Positions 26,309 through 35,040 of a stretch of DNA of 64,000 nucleotides are shown here, piece after piece; within the stretch, counting starts at the first letter, position 1, and each line of letters begins with the position of its first letter. Both the position numbers and the translations under genes were made by a program. The notes under the pieces are model-generated. The model searched no databases, was not told the DNA's origin, and saw only the letters and a program-made list of their open reading frames with translations. Where the stretch lies: assembly GCF_027922365.1 (NCBI RefSeq), contig NZ_BSFN01000011.1:62001-126000 (forward strand). The letters are read 5' to 3'. The DNA comes from Pseudomonas turukhanskensis. Its GTDB lineage: Bacteria; Pseudomonadota; Gammaproteobacteria; Pseudomonadales; Pseudomonadaceae.

Positions 26309-27484
26309 ATGTCCCAAGCCCTTAACACTGACATCCTGATCGTCGGCGGCGGTATCGCCGGCCTGTGGCTGAACGCGCGCCTGCGCCAGCAAGGTTTTGC
26401 CACGGTGTTGGTGGAAAGCGCCAGCCTCGGCGGCGGCCAGAGTGTGAAGTCCCAGGGCATTATCCATGGCGGCGCCAAGTACGCGCTGCACGGCGCCCTG
26501 ACCGGCGCCTCCGAGGCCATCGCCGATATGCCACGACGCTGGCGTGAAGCGCTGGCGGGCACGGGCGAGCTGGACCTGCGAGGCGCCAAGGTGCTGTCCC
26601 AGGCCCATTACCTGTGGTCGCCCGGCACCCTGGCCGGCAACCTCACCAGCTTTTTTGCCAGCAAGGCCGTGCGCACCCGCGTTGATCAGGTGAAAGGCGC
26701 CGACCTGCCGCCCGCCCTGCAAGACCCCAAATTCAAAGGCAAGGTGTACCGCCTCAACGAGCTGGTGCTCGATGTGCCCAGCCTGATCCAGCGCCTGGCC
26801 GAGCTGGCCGGCGACAGCCTGCTGAGCGGTGAAGCCATTGAGCCCTTACTGGAAGACGGCGAACTGGCCGGCCTGGTGGTCGACGGCCGCGAGCTTCGCG
26901 CTCAGCGCGTGGTGCTTAGCGCTGGGGCCGGCAATGCCGCCCTGCTCACCGCGCTCGGCCAGAGCCAGCCACTGATGCAACGACGGCCACTGCATATGGT
27001 GATGGTCAAGGGCCCGACCCTGAAGCCGCTCTACGCCCACTGCCTGGGCGGTGGGCCCAAGCCCCGGGTCACCGTTACCAGCCACCCGACCGCCGACGGC
27101 CAATGGCTGTGGTACCTGGGTGGCGACCTGGCCGAAGCCGAGGGCGTGGCCCGTGACGGTCAGGCGCAAATTGCCGCCGCGCAGAAAGAAATGAGCAGCC
27201 TGCTGCCCTGGGTGGACTTCAGCCAGGCGCATTGGGCCACCTTGCGCGTTGACCGCGCTGAACCCGCGCAAAGCGGCCTGATGCGGCCGGACAACGCCTT
27301 TCTCGCCGAGCACAAACGGCTGCTGATCGGCTGGCCCACCAAACTGGCCCTCGCGCCGGACTTGGCTGACCGCGTGCTGCAAGCCTTGAGCCGTGACGGC
27401 GTCACACCCGGTACCTACCCGCCGCTGCCCGAACTGCCCCGGCCGCCCGTGGCGCCGACTGTCTGGGACACCCTGCTGCCATGA
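26309..27484 (+). CDS. FAD-dependent oxidoreductase (DAO-like)
   Basis: A 391-residue flavoprotein with an N-terminal dinucleotide-binding motif (DILIVGGGIAGLWLNARLRQ) and a second FAD contact region (RVVLSAGAGNAALL). It looks like a D-amino-acid-oxidase-fold enzyme; the substrate cannot be read from the sequence. It corresponds by order to PA4991 of P. aeruginosa. Its stop overlaps the aldo/keto reductase start as ATGA, so the two redox enzymes are translationally coupled. A possible -10 box TATACT lies at 26272-26277, without a good -35. Confidence 0.88.
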   Translation: MSQALNTDILIVGGGIAGLWLNARLRQQGFATVLVESASLGGGQSVKSQGIIHGGAKYALHGALTGASEAIADMPRRWREALAGTGELDLRGAKVLSQAHYLWSPGTLAGNLTSFFASKAVRTRVDQVKGADLPPALQDPKFKGKVYRLNELVLDVPSLIQRLAELAGDSLLSGEAIEPLLEDGELAGLVVDGRELRAQRVVLSAGAGNAALLTALGQSQPLMQRRPLHMVMVKGPTLKPLYAHCLGGGPKPRVTVTSHPTADGQWLWYLGGDLAEAEGVARDGQAQIAAAQKEMSSLLPWVDFSQAHWATLRVDRAEPAQSGLMRPDNAFLAEHKRLLIGWPTKLALAPDLADRVLQALSRDGVTPGTYPPLPELPRPPVAPTVWDTLLP

Positions 27485-28302
27485 GCCAGAAAACCCTGCA
27501 CGACCTGCACCGCCCGCTGGGCAGCACCGGCCTGCTGGTTTCCCCGCTGGGCCTGGGCACGGTCAAGCTTGGCCGCGACCAGGGCGTCAAATACCCCAGT
27601 GGGTTTCAGATCCCCGATGACACCGACGCCCGCCTGCTGCTGGACCTGGCGCAGGAACTGGGCATCAACCTGATCGACACCGCGCCGGCCTATGGGCGCA
27701 GTGAGGAGCGCCTGGGCCCGCTGCTGCGCGGCCAGCGCGACCGGTGGGTGATTGTCAGCAAGGTTGGCGAAGAATTTGCCGATGGCCTATCCCACCACGA
27801 CTTTTCCGCAACCCACACCCGCCGCTCGGTGGAGCGCAGCCTCACCCGCCTGGAAACAGACCGTATCGATCTGGTGTTGGTGCATTCAGACGGCAACGAC
27901 CTGGCGGTGCTGCGCGAGCACGAGGTGTATGAAACCCTCGCCGCCCTCAAGGCCGAGGGCAAGATCGGCGCGTACGGCTTTTCCGGCAAAACCGTGGAGG
28001 GTGGTTTGCTGGCCCTGGAGCGCGGCGACTGTGCCATGGTCACTTACAACCTCAATGAACAAGGCGAACGCCCGGTGCTGGACTACGCTTTGCAGCACGG
28101 CAAAGGCATTGTGCTGAAAAAAGCCCTGGCCAGCGGGCATGTGTGCCTGGAACCGGGCGTCGACCCGGTACGTGCCAGCTTCGAGTTGGCCTTCGCTCAC
28201 CCGGCGGTGGCCAGCGCTATAGTCGGAACCATCAATCCGCTGCACCTGTCACACAATGTCGCCACCGCAGCCGACGTTATTCGTGCCCTGCGCGCTGGCT
28301 AA
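27481..28302 (+). CDS. Aldo/keto reductase
   Basis: A 273-residue NADPH-dependent oxidoreductase of the AKR superfamily. Motifs: LGLGTVKLGRDQG at the start, INLIDTAPAYGRSEERLGPL (catalytic Asp and Tyr), WVIVSKVGEEF (catalytic Lys), the active-site His in LVLVHSDGND and IGAYGFSGKTVEG; IVGTINPLHLSHN closes the cofactor site. Overlaps the FAD oxidoreductase by four bases; substrate unknown. Confidence 0.92.
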   Translation: MSQKTLHDLHRPLGSTGLLVSPLGLGTVKLGRDQGVKYPSGFQIPDDTDARLLLDLAQELGINLIDTAPAYGRSEERLGPLLRGQRDRWVIVSKVGEEFADGLSHHDFSATHTRRSVERSLTRLETDRIDLVLVHSDGNDLAVLREHEVYETLAALKAEGKIGAYGFSGKTVEGGLLALERGDCAMVTYNLNEQGERPVLDYALQHGKGIVLKKALASGHVCLEPGVDPVRASFELAFAHPAVASAIVGTINPLHLSHNVATAADVIRALRAG

Positions 28303-28371
28303 AACAGAATAAATACGGCCTACGCCAGCCATGGAGGCTTCAGAGATGAAGCCCACGACGAAGGAGCCGAA

Positions 28372-29283
28372 ATGCCTAAAACACTGACTCGTAAAGCGCC
28401 CAGCGACTTCAAGACCCTTGCCCTCAATGTCCAAGCCAATGCCAGCGGCCTCAGTTATGAAGGCATCGGCCCGCCGCTGAATTTCGGCCAGGTGCTGGAC
28501 CGCCGCCAGCCGTTGCCCCTCAGCGAAACCGAAACCTTCCAGGTGGAACTGGCCAACCTCGGCGTCTCCGTGCGCCTGACCCTCAACTGGCAAGGCCGCG
28601 ACTACTGGGTGCTGGTGCGCCAGCGCCGCGCCGACCGTGGCGATGTGGTGCTCAAGCTGATCTCCGGCTACGTGCCGGCCCACGAACTCAATCTGCCGCT
28701 GTTGACCGCCATTCAGGAAGTGGCCGAAGAATGCCTGCTGGAAACCCCGGAAGGCTGGCTGGGTGGCCGCTTCGGCGACACCTGGCTGCCAACGCCCTAC
28801 CAGAGCGCCCTGCGCTACCGCCAATCGGCGAGTTTTAGCCTGAGCCCGCTATCGGGCGCGGCGCGGCCGATTCGTTGCGGCAACCTGACCCTGATCGAAC
28901 GCCCGCGCGCCTATGTGCATGTGCCGACCTCGTCATTGCAACTGGTGTACGACCTGCGCCTTGAACTGCCCAAAGACACCAAGCAGCTGAGCCTGTTTCA
29001 TGTCGATGAAAAGCTCGAGGAAGGCAAGCTGGTGGCCCGCCTGGACCGTAGCAAACCAGACCTGTACCTGATTCCCCTGCAGCAGGGCAAACCCTGCGCC
29101 GAACTGTTGACGCTCAAACAGGGCGCGCTGGTACCGGCGAGCACCCGCGGAATATTCCTCGCCGAAAGCTTTGCGCCGCAGGAAGGCTGGCTGGTGAAGG
29201 AAGAACGAATTCGCTGGAAAGACTGGGTGGCCCAGCAGGGGTTGGAGGCAAAAAAGCTTCAACCAAAAGTGGCCTGTAGCTGA
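28372..29283 (+). CDS. Conserved protein of unknown function with a degenerate Nudix-like box
   Basis: A 303-residue cytoplasmic protein, corresponding by position to PA4993. No family is certain. In the middle (about residues 102-127) is a stretch GYVPAHE, LNLPLLTAI, QEVAEECLLE, which reads like a Nudix box with a widened spacer and Gln in place of the Arg. The start is ATG 28372 after GAAGGAG. It lies 69 bases after the reductase gene, possibly the same transcript. I cannot say what it acts on. Confidence 0.75.
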   Translation: MPKTLTRKAPSDFKTLALNVQANASGLSYEGIGPPLNFGQVLDRRQPLPLSETETFQVELANLGVSVRLTLNWQGRDYWVLVRQRRADRGDVVLKLISGYVPAHELNLPLLTAIQEVAEECLLETPEGWLGGRFGDTWLPTPYQSALRYRQSASFSLSPLSGAARPIRCGNLTLIERPRAYVHVPTSSLQLVYDLRLELPKDTKQLSLFHVDEKLEEGKLVARLDRSKPDLYLIPLQQGKPCAELLTLKQGALVPASTRGIFLAESFAPQEGWLVKEERIRWKDWVAQQGLEAKKLQPKVACS

Positions 29284-29302
29284 CGCAGACCGCGTTGGAT
29301 TC

Positions 29303-29415
29303 TACCCTCACCCCTAGCCCCTCTCCCGCACGCGGGAGAGGGGAATCTAACCGCAATACGGCTTGTCTCCCCTCGCCCGCTTGCGGGAGAGGGGCCGGGG
29401 GTGAGGGTGAGGGTG
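29303..29415. repeat. Inverted pair of CTCTCCC-type intergenic repeats
   Basis: CCCTCACCCCTAGCCCCTCT with a CCCGCACGCGGG hairpin at the left, and its inverse ending GAGAGGGGCCGGGGGTGAGG at the right. Same family as 8780-8901; fills the gap between two convergent genes. Confidence 0.75.
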
Positions 29416-29425
29416 GGCCCCACCG

Positions 29426-30634
29426 CTATTTCAGCTCACTTGAGCTCTTACCCAAGAGCCGCCGCGCCACAATCAGCAACTGAATCTGCTGCGTGCCTTC
29501 AAAGATGTCGAGAATCTTCGAATCGCGCGCCCACTTCTCCAGCAACTCGTCCTCGCCGTAACCCAACGCCCCCGCCAGCTCCACGCACTTGAGCGTCACT
29601 TCGTTGGCTACCCGGCCCGCCTTGGCTTTGGCGATGGAGGCTTCCTTGGAGTTGGGCTGCTTGTTGTCCGCCATCCACGCCGCCTTCAGGGTCAGTAAGC
29701 GCGCGGCTTCCCACTCGGCTTCCAGACGGTACAGCGTGGCCTCGGCATGATTCACCGCCAGCAGCGGCTTGGCATAGTCGAAGCGGAATGTGTCTTTGAG
29801 CAGCTCACGAGTGCGGTCCAGCGAAGCCTTGGCCACGCCAATGGCCATGCCCGCCACCAGTGGCCGGGTGTTGTCGAAGGTTTCCATCACCCCGGCAAAG
29901 CCCTTCTGCACGTCCACTTCCGGGTTACCCAGCAGATTGGCGGCGGGCACGCGGCAGTCGCTGAAACTGATGGACGCGGTGTCGGAGGCCTTGATGCCCA
30001 GTTTCTTTTCCAGACGTGTAACGCTCATGCCCGGCGTGCCGTGCTCCACCACAAACGACTTGATCGCCGCGCGGCCCAGGGCCTTGTCCAGCGTGGCCCA
30101 AACCACAACGGAGTCGGCGCGCTCGCCAGAAGTGACGAAGATCTTTTCGCCATTGAGCACGTAGTGGTCGCCGTCTTTGCGCGCGGTGGTACGAATGGCA
30201 GCCGAGTCGGAGCCGGTGCCCGGCTCGGTGATGGCCATGGCTGCCCAAGTGCCGCTGAAGCGTTGCAACTGCTCGTCATTGGCCACGGCCGCGATGGCCG
30301 CGTTGCCCAGGCCCTGACGCGGCATGGCCAGCAACAGACCGACGTCGCCCCAGCACAACTCCATCACGCCCAGTAGTGCCGACAGGTTGCCGCCGTTTTT
30401 CACGCCCTCTTCCAGCGACTTGGCCGCGCCGCGTTTGCTCGCCGAGGTAGCACCGATGGCATCCGGCGAGCCGGCGTTCATGCCGTCCAGCAAGGCCGCC
30501 AGCAGATCGAGCTCCTTGGGGTAGGCGTGCTCGGCCTTGTCGTATTTGCGTGAGATCGGGCGGAAATAGTTGGCCGCCACTTGATGGGCCTGGTGCTTGA
30601 GGCCGGCGAATTTCTTCGGGGTTTCCAGATTCAT
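29426..30634 (-). CDS. Acyl-CoA dehydrogenase
   Basis: An FAD flavoenzyme of 402 residues that introduces the alpha-beta double bond of an acyl-CoA. Motifs: MAITEPGTGSDSAAIRTTAR (FAD and substrate loop), LNGEKIFVTSGERAD, and the C-terminal ILDIFEGTQQIQLLIVARRL. The start at ATG 30634 is supported by GGGAG eight bases before it; the longer open frame to 30763 is not. It follows another acyl-CoA dehydrogenase by 19 bases, so the two are cotranscribed and could act as one complex. Chain length specificity unknown. Confidence 0.92.
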   Translation of the reverse strand: MNLETPKKFAGLKHQAHQVAANYFRPISRKYDKAEHAYPKELDLLAALLDGMNAGSPDAIGATSASKRGAAKSLEEGVKNGGNLSALLGVMELCWGDVGLLLAMPRQGLGNAAIAAVANDEQLQRFSGTWAAMAITEPGTGSDSAAIRTTARKDGDHYVLNGEKIFVTSGERADSVVVWATLDKALGRAAIKSFVVEHGTPGMSVTRLEKKLGIKASDTASISFSDCRVPAANLLGNPEVDVQKGFAGVMETFDNTRPLVAGMAIGVAKASLDRTRELLKDTFRFDYAKPLLAVNHAEATLYRLEAEWEAARLLTLKAAWMADNKQPNSKEASIAKAKAGRVANEVTLKCVELAGALGYGEDELLEKWARDSKILDIFEGTQQIQLLIVARRLLGKSSSELK

Positions 30635-30653
30635 GCTCAATGCTCCCTGGCGA

Positions 30654-31946
30654 TCAAAGCTGCAGGCCGCCGGCCATGATGGCCACGGCGCGCAGGTCGC
30701 GGTACCAGCGTTCGGCTGGATGTTCTTTGGTAAAGCCATGGCCGCCCAGCAGTTGCACGGCATCGGTGCCGATCTTCATGGCCTTCTCGGCGCACAGCAG
30801 GCGCGCCAGATAGGCCTCGCGGTGAAACGGCAGCCCCTGCTCGGCACGGGCGCAAGCACGCCAGGTAAGCATGCGCATGGCGTCCAGCTCGATGGCGATA
30901 TCGGCCACCATAAAGGCCACGCCTTGGCGGTGGCTGATGGGTTCGCCAAAGGCAACCCGTTCGTTGCAGTAGGTGGTGACGTATTCCAGCGCAGCCTGCC
31001 CGGTACCGATGGCCAGGGCACACCAGGCCAGGGCGGCGTGGTCGAGGAAGCTCTGGTAGTTGAAGTGCTCGGCGTTCAGGCGCTGGTCGGCGGCCACTTT
31101 CACGCCCTTGAGTTTGACCCGAGCAGTGGCGCCGGCCTTGAGGCCCATGCCCGGCTCCGGCAAACGCTGCAAGCCTTTGCTGCCGGCCTCGACGATAAAC
31201 AGCGCCGGGCCGTTTTCGGCCTGGGCGGCAATGATCAGGTGGCTGGCATCCAGGCCGCGCAGCACCAGGCATTTTTCGCCGCTCAAGTGGTAGTGCTTGC
31301 CCCTGCGCTTGGCCTTGGTCGCCAATTTCAAGGGGTCGAACAAAGCGTCGGGCTCGTTCACGGCAATGGCCATTACCGGCGCGCTGCTTTCACCGACAAA
31401 GGCCGGCAACCAGCGTTGCTGCTGCTCGGCCGAACCCCAACGACGAATGCAGTTGGCCGCCGACAGCGGCACTAGCAGGCCCGCCGCCAGCGACATATCG
31501 CCCTTGGCCAGGGCTTCAGCCATCAACGCATTGCTCACCGTGGTGCGCTCGCCGGCCATGCCGCCGTGCACTTCGTTCACGCCGTAAAAGGTAAGGCCCA
31601 GGTCCTGGGCTTGATTGAGCAATTCGGCGGGAATGGCGGCGTTGGCGTCGGCATCATGGGCGGCCGGGCGCAGCACTTCGCTGGCAAAGCTGGCGAGCAT
31701 ATCTACCAGCATCTGTTGTTCGTCGCTCAGGAAGAGGTCGAACAGTGCATCGGGGTCGGGTTTACGCGGGGTGCGGAGGCCGCCCTTCTGCGCGCGGTCG
31801 GCGGCCAGGCGAAAGCTCGCGCGGCTACCGGTGTAAATCAGCTTTTCAAAGGGCTTGCGCAGGTTCAGGCGGTCCGGCCAGTCGGCCTGGGCCATGCGGT
31901 TGAGAATGGCCAGAGCGCGGCCTTGTACATCGGCATTCATGGGCAT
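30654..31946 (-). CDS. Acyl-CoA dehydrogenase (divergent paralogue)
   Basis: A 430-residue acyl-CoA dehydrogenase-like protein, upstream partner of the previous gene. Recognisable: DMSLAAGLLVPLSAANCIRR, YHLSGEKCLVLRG, LAWCALAIGTGQAALEYVTT, VQLLGGHGFTKEHPAERWYR and DLRAVAIMAGG. The usual ITEPxxGSD loop is replaced by MAIAVNEPDALFDP, so FAD or substrate handling differs from the sister gene. Two close ATGs (31946 and 31940) are possible; GGAAAG fits the second better. Pairs of ACAD genes are found here in P. aeruginosa too (PA4994-PA4995). Confidence 0.88.
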   Translation of the reverse strand: MPMNADVQGRALAILNRMAQADWPDRLNLRKPFEKLIYTGSRASFRLAADRAQKGGLRTPRKPDPDALFDLFLSDEQQMLVDMLASFASEVLRPAAHDADANAAIPAELLNQAQDLGLTFYGVNEVHGGMAGERTTVSNALMAEALAKGDMSLAAGLLVPLSAANCIRRWGSAEQQQRWLPAFVGESSAPVMAIAVNEPDALFDPLKLATKAKRRGKHYHLSGEKCLVLRGLDASHLIIAAQAENGPALFIVEAGSKGLQRLPEPGMGLKAGATARVKLKGVKVAADQRLNAEHFNYQSFLDHAALAWCALAIGTGQAALEYVTTYCNERVAFGEPISHRQGVAFMVADIAIELDAMRMLTWRACARAEQGLPFHREAYLARLLCAEKAMKIGTDAVQLLGGHGFTKEHPAERWYRDLRAVAIMAGGLQL

Positions 31947-32049
31947 CTTTCCGTCCAGGATGAAGATGCCCGCAGCATGCGCGCGTCATTTCGCCGCGCC
32001 TATGACCGTTCCGACAACAGCGACTGGCAGGTCAGCCATATCCCCCTTG

Positions 32050-32103
32050 TATGCGCACCGTGGCGTTGGCCGGGCAACCGCTGGTGCGCGGAGCACACCC
32101 TAC
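32050..32103. repeat. Degenerate REP-like element
   Basis: TATGCGCACCG and CTGGTGCGCGGAGCACACCC followed by TAC match the arms of the better-preserved element at 50339-50404. It lies downstream of hldE. Confidence 0.5.
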
Positions 32104-32124
32104 AAAAGCATTTCGCGTGGGGGA

Positions 32125-33549
32125 TTATTTGCGCTCAAGGATCTTGTTGACGATGGCCGTGGTCGAGCTGTTTTCCACCAGCCCCAATACCCGCACGTCA
32201 CCGCCATAGGCTTTGACGATATCGGCGCCCACCACCTGCTCCACGCCGTAATCACCGCCTTTGACCAGCACGTCCGGTTTCACCGCACGCAGCAGGTTTT
32301 CAGGGGTGTCTTCGCTAAAGCTCACCACCCAGTCCACCGCACCCAGACCGGCCAGCACGGCCATGCGCCGGTCTACCGAGTTGATCGGCCGGCCCGGGCC
32401 TTTCAGGCGGCTTACCGACGCATCGTCATTGACGGCCAGTACCAGACGGTCGCCCTGGGCGCGCGCCTGTTCCAGGTAGGTCACGTGGCCGGCATGCAGA
32501 ATGTCGAAGCAGCCATTGGTAAAGACGATTTTCTCGCCGTGGGCGCGGGCGTCTTCGATGCTGGTGATCAGTTGGTCGAGGCTCAGCACGCCACGCTCGG
32601 AGCCTTCTTCACGCTGCACGGCGCGACGCAGTTCCGGGGCGCTGATGGCAGCGGTACCCAGCTTGCCGACCACAATGCCGGCGGCGAGGTTGGCCAGGGC
32701 CACGGCCTGCGGCAGTTCTTCACCGGCGGCGATGGAGGCAGCCAGCGTAGAAATCACGGTGTCGCCGGCGCCGGTCACATCGAACACTTCGCGGGCACGT
32801 GCCGGCAGGTGCAGGGCCGGGTGGCCGGGGCGCAGCAGGGTCATGCCGTGCTCGCCACGGGTTACCAGCAAGGCACCCAGTTCCAGTTCGCGCATCAGCT
32901 CGGCGCCTTTGGCCACCAGCTCGGCCTCGTCGGCGCAGCGGCCCACGATGGTTTCAAATTCATTCAGGTTCGGGGTGATCAGGCTGGCGCCTCGGTAGAT
33001 GGCGAAGTCTTTGCCTTTGGGGTCGGCAAGCACCGGGATATTGCGCGCCCGCGCGGCCTGAATCAGCTCCTGGTGGTTTTGCAAAGCGCCTTTGCCGTAG
33101 TCCGACAGCACCAGCACCTTGATACCCTCGAGCTGACTTTCAACGGACGCGGTCAGCGCCACGGTGTCGGTCTTGAAGGGCTCTTCGAAGTCCATGCGCA
33201 GCAGTTGCTGATGACGGCTCATGACCCGCAGCTTGACGATGGTCGGCTGGCCAGCAATGCGCTGGAAGTGCGCCTGCACCTTGGCCGCCTGCAGGCTGGC
33301 GCTCAGGCTCTCGGCGGCTTCGTCTTCACCGGTAACGCCTACCAGGCGGGCTGGCGCGCCCAGTGCGGCGATGTTCAGGGCGACGTTGGCGGCACCACCT
33401 GGGCGGTCTTCGATCTGGTCGACGCGCACCACCGGCACCGGGGCTTCCGGGGAAATCCGCGAGGTGCCGCCATGCCAGTAGCGGTCGAGCATGACATCAC
33501 CGACCACCAACACAGCAGCCTGATCAAAACGGGGCATGGACAACTTCAT
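32125..33549 (-). CDS. hldE: HldE, bifunctional heptose-7-phosphate kinase / heptose-1-phosphate adenylyltransferase
   Basis: Makes ADP-heptose for the LPS inner core. The N-terminal ribokinase-type domain (about 1-330) has PGGAANVALNIAALG and the catalytic DVTGAGDTVISTLAAS. The C-terminal cytidylyltransferase-like domain has VFTNGCFDILHAGHVTYLEQ (HxGH motif). The 474-residue length is that of the fused enzyme. Start ATG 33549 with GGAGAG before it. It follows dnpA, mig-14 and msbA on the same strand. Confidence 0.97.
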   Translation of the reverse strand: MKLSMPRFDQAAVLVVGDVMLDRYWHGGTSRISPEAPVPVVRVDQIEDRPGGAANVALNIAALGAPARLVGVTGEDEAAESLSASLQAAKVQAHFQRIAGQPTIVKLRVMSRHQQLLRMDFEEPFKTDTVALTASVESQLEGIKVLVLSDYGKGALQNHQELIQAARARNIPVLADPKGKDFAIYRGASLITPNLNEFETIVGRCADEAELVAKGAELMRELELGALLVTRGEHGMTLLRPGHPALHLPARAREVFDVTGAGDTVISTLAASIAAGEELPQAVALANLAAGIVVGKLGTAAISAPELRRAVQREEGSERGVLSLDQLITSIEDARAHGEKIVFTNGCFDILHAGHVTYLEQARAQGDRLVLAVNDDASVSRLKGPGRPINSVDRRMAVLAGLGAVDWVVSFSEDTPENLLRAVKPDVLVKGGDYGVEQVVGADIVKAYGGDVRVLGLVENSSTTAIVNKILERK

Positions 33550-33633
33550 GGACTCTCCGGGGACGCTAAAAACGCGGCAAAAAAATATAGCACAGCGAGG
33601 TACCCGCTCCGGCCCATGGCCGAGCGCGACGCC

Positions 33634-35034
33634 TCAATCAGGTAAACGACGGGCCCAGAACAGCTCATGCCGACGGACCGCCTTGCGGAAAAACTCGTCC
33701 TCACCGGTGGCCGGCCAGCGGCGCCCGGCGAGGAGCTGTTGAATCAGGCGGCGTACACGCTTTTTCAGCGGCGGCCGGCCTTGCAGATCATGCTGCATGC
33801 CCAACGCCATGGCTTTATCCAACTGCACGGCGGGGCTGAGCAGCGGGCTCCACAGCGGGTCCGCCGGCAAGGCTTCAATGGCTGGCGGCAGGGCAATACC
33901 GTTGCCGGCCGGCCCCATGGGCCAGCGGTCGTTGTCGTGCAGATGGTTGGCGTACAGCAGCAGCGTGTGCGGCTTGCAACTGCTCAGGGCAATGGCCTGG
34001 TGCAGCGCCTGGGTGGTGGCGACGTGGTCGGAATGCGGGTCGAGTTCGGGATGCGGGGTGACCACCACTTGCGGGCGAAAGTGCTCCAACGCCTGCACCA
34101 GATCGGCCACCAGATTGCGCCAGCTCGGCACGCCATCGCTATCGGCAGGCAGCAGCAGCGGGTTGTGCTGGCGAACGCTGCGCACGTCACTCTCGCCCGA
34201 CTCGCGCGAGCCAAAGGCCTTGTCCGGCTCAGCCGCCATGGCCGGCAGTTGCAGGCAGTAGTAACCCAGTTGCACGCAACGGCTGGCCGGCACGCCGCCC
34301 CATAGCGGCACGGCGAGGCTGTCCCATGCACGCAGCCGGCCTTTGAGCCGGGCCGCCTCGCTGCCGGGCAGGCCCAGCCGCTGATAGTGTTCGGCTTCGA
34401 TTTCGCCCTGTGTGAGGGTGACGATGCTGACATTGCGGCTGCGGCTGTACAGACCAAAGGCGGCCAGTTCGGCGTCGTCGGCGTGGGGCGCAAGAATCAT
34501 AACGGCCTGCTCGGCGTAGTCCGGATTGCTCAGGCAAAACAGTTCCGCTTGCGCTGCCAGGCGGCAGAAATGGCCTTCGATCGTCAATTGCCCCTCTGCC
34601 AGGGCAAGCGCCTGGCCGGACAGATTGAGGTAGCGCCGCCCCGCGACACCGCGCTCGAAATCCTGGCGGTCGTCACCCACACGCACGTAGGGGTCGAGCC
34701 AGCGGCCCAACCAGTTGGCGCGCACGTGCACGGCAAGAATCAGCGTTTCTCCCGGCGCCAGCGCGGCGCTCAGCTGCGCCTTGCCGGCAGTCAGCGTTAC
34801 CGCTTGCGTCGGAGTGCCTAAGGGAAACTGGTAGTGATAGTCATCGCCGGGGGCATAAAACAGATGATCGGCAAACCAGGCTTCGTGGGCAACCCAGCCC
34901 GCCACCAGCAGCAACGGCACCAGCCACCAGGCCACCAGCACGCCGAGCAAGGCCAGCACGACCAGCGCCGCCAGCAGGAACAGCCGTTTGTTACGGCGAT
35001 GGGTTTTCAGCAACTGCTGTTTGCGTGCACTCAT
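33634..35034 (-). CDS. dnpA: DnpA-like PIG-L family de-N-acetylase
   Basis: A 466-residue membrane-anchored deacetylase: hydrophobic segments at about residues 17-50, then a PIG-L/LmbE domain with the zinc motif ILAPHADDAELAAFG, and VTPHPELDPHSDHVATTQAL further on (second histidine cluster). PIG-L enzymes remove N-acetyl groups from sugars. In P. aeruginosa DnpA, in the same msbA/mig-14/hldE neighbourhood, affects drug tolerance and persister formation; its substrate is thought to be a cell-surface sugar. Lies seven bases after mig-14. Confidence 0.88.
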   Translation of the reverse strand: MSARKQQLLKTHRRNKRLFLLAALVVLALLGVLVAWWLVPLLLVAGWVAHEAWFADHLFYAPGDDYHYQFPLGTPTQAVTLTAGKAQLSAALAPGETLILAVHVRANWLGRWLDPYVRVGDDRQDFERGVAGRRYLNLSGQALALAEGQLTIEGHFCRLAAQAELFCLSNPDYAEQAVMILAPHADDAELAAFGLYSRSRNVSIVTLTQGEIEAEHYQRLGLPGSEAARLKGRLRAWDSLAVPLWGGVPASRCVQLGYYCLQLPAMAAEPDKAFGSRESGESDVRSVRQHNPLLLPADSDGVPSWRNLVADLVQALEHFRPQVVVTPHPELDPHSDHVATTQALHQAIALSSCKPHTLLLYANHLHDNDRWPMGPAGNGIALPPAIEALPADPLWSPLLSPAVQLDKAMALGMQHDLQGRPPLKKRVRRLIQQLLAGRRWPATGEDEFFRKAVRRHELFWARRLPD

Positions 35035-35040
35035 GGCGGC

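Noticed and set aside
31855..33645. 596-codon open frame antisense to hldE
   Set aside because: Composition is that of a reversed coding strand; hldE is complete on the other strand.
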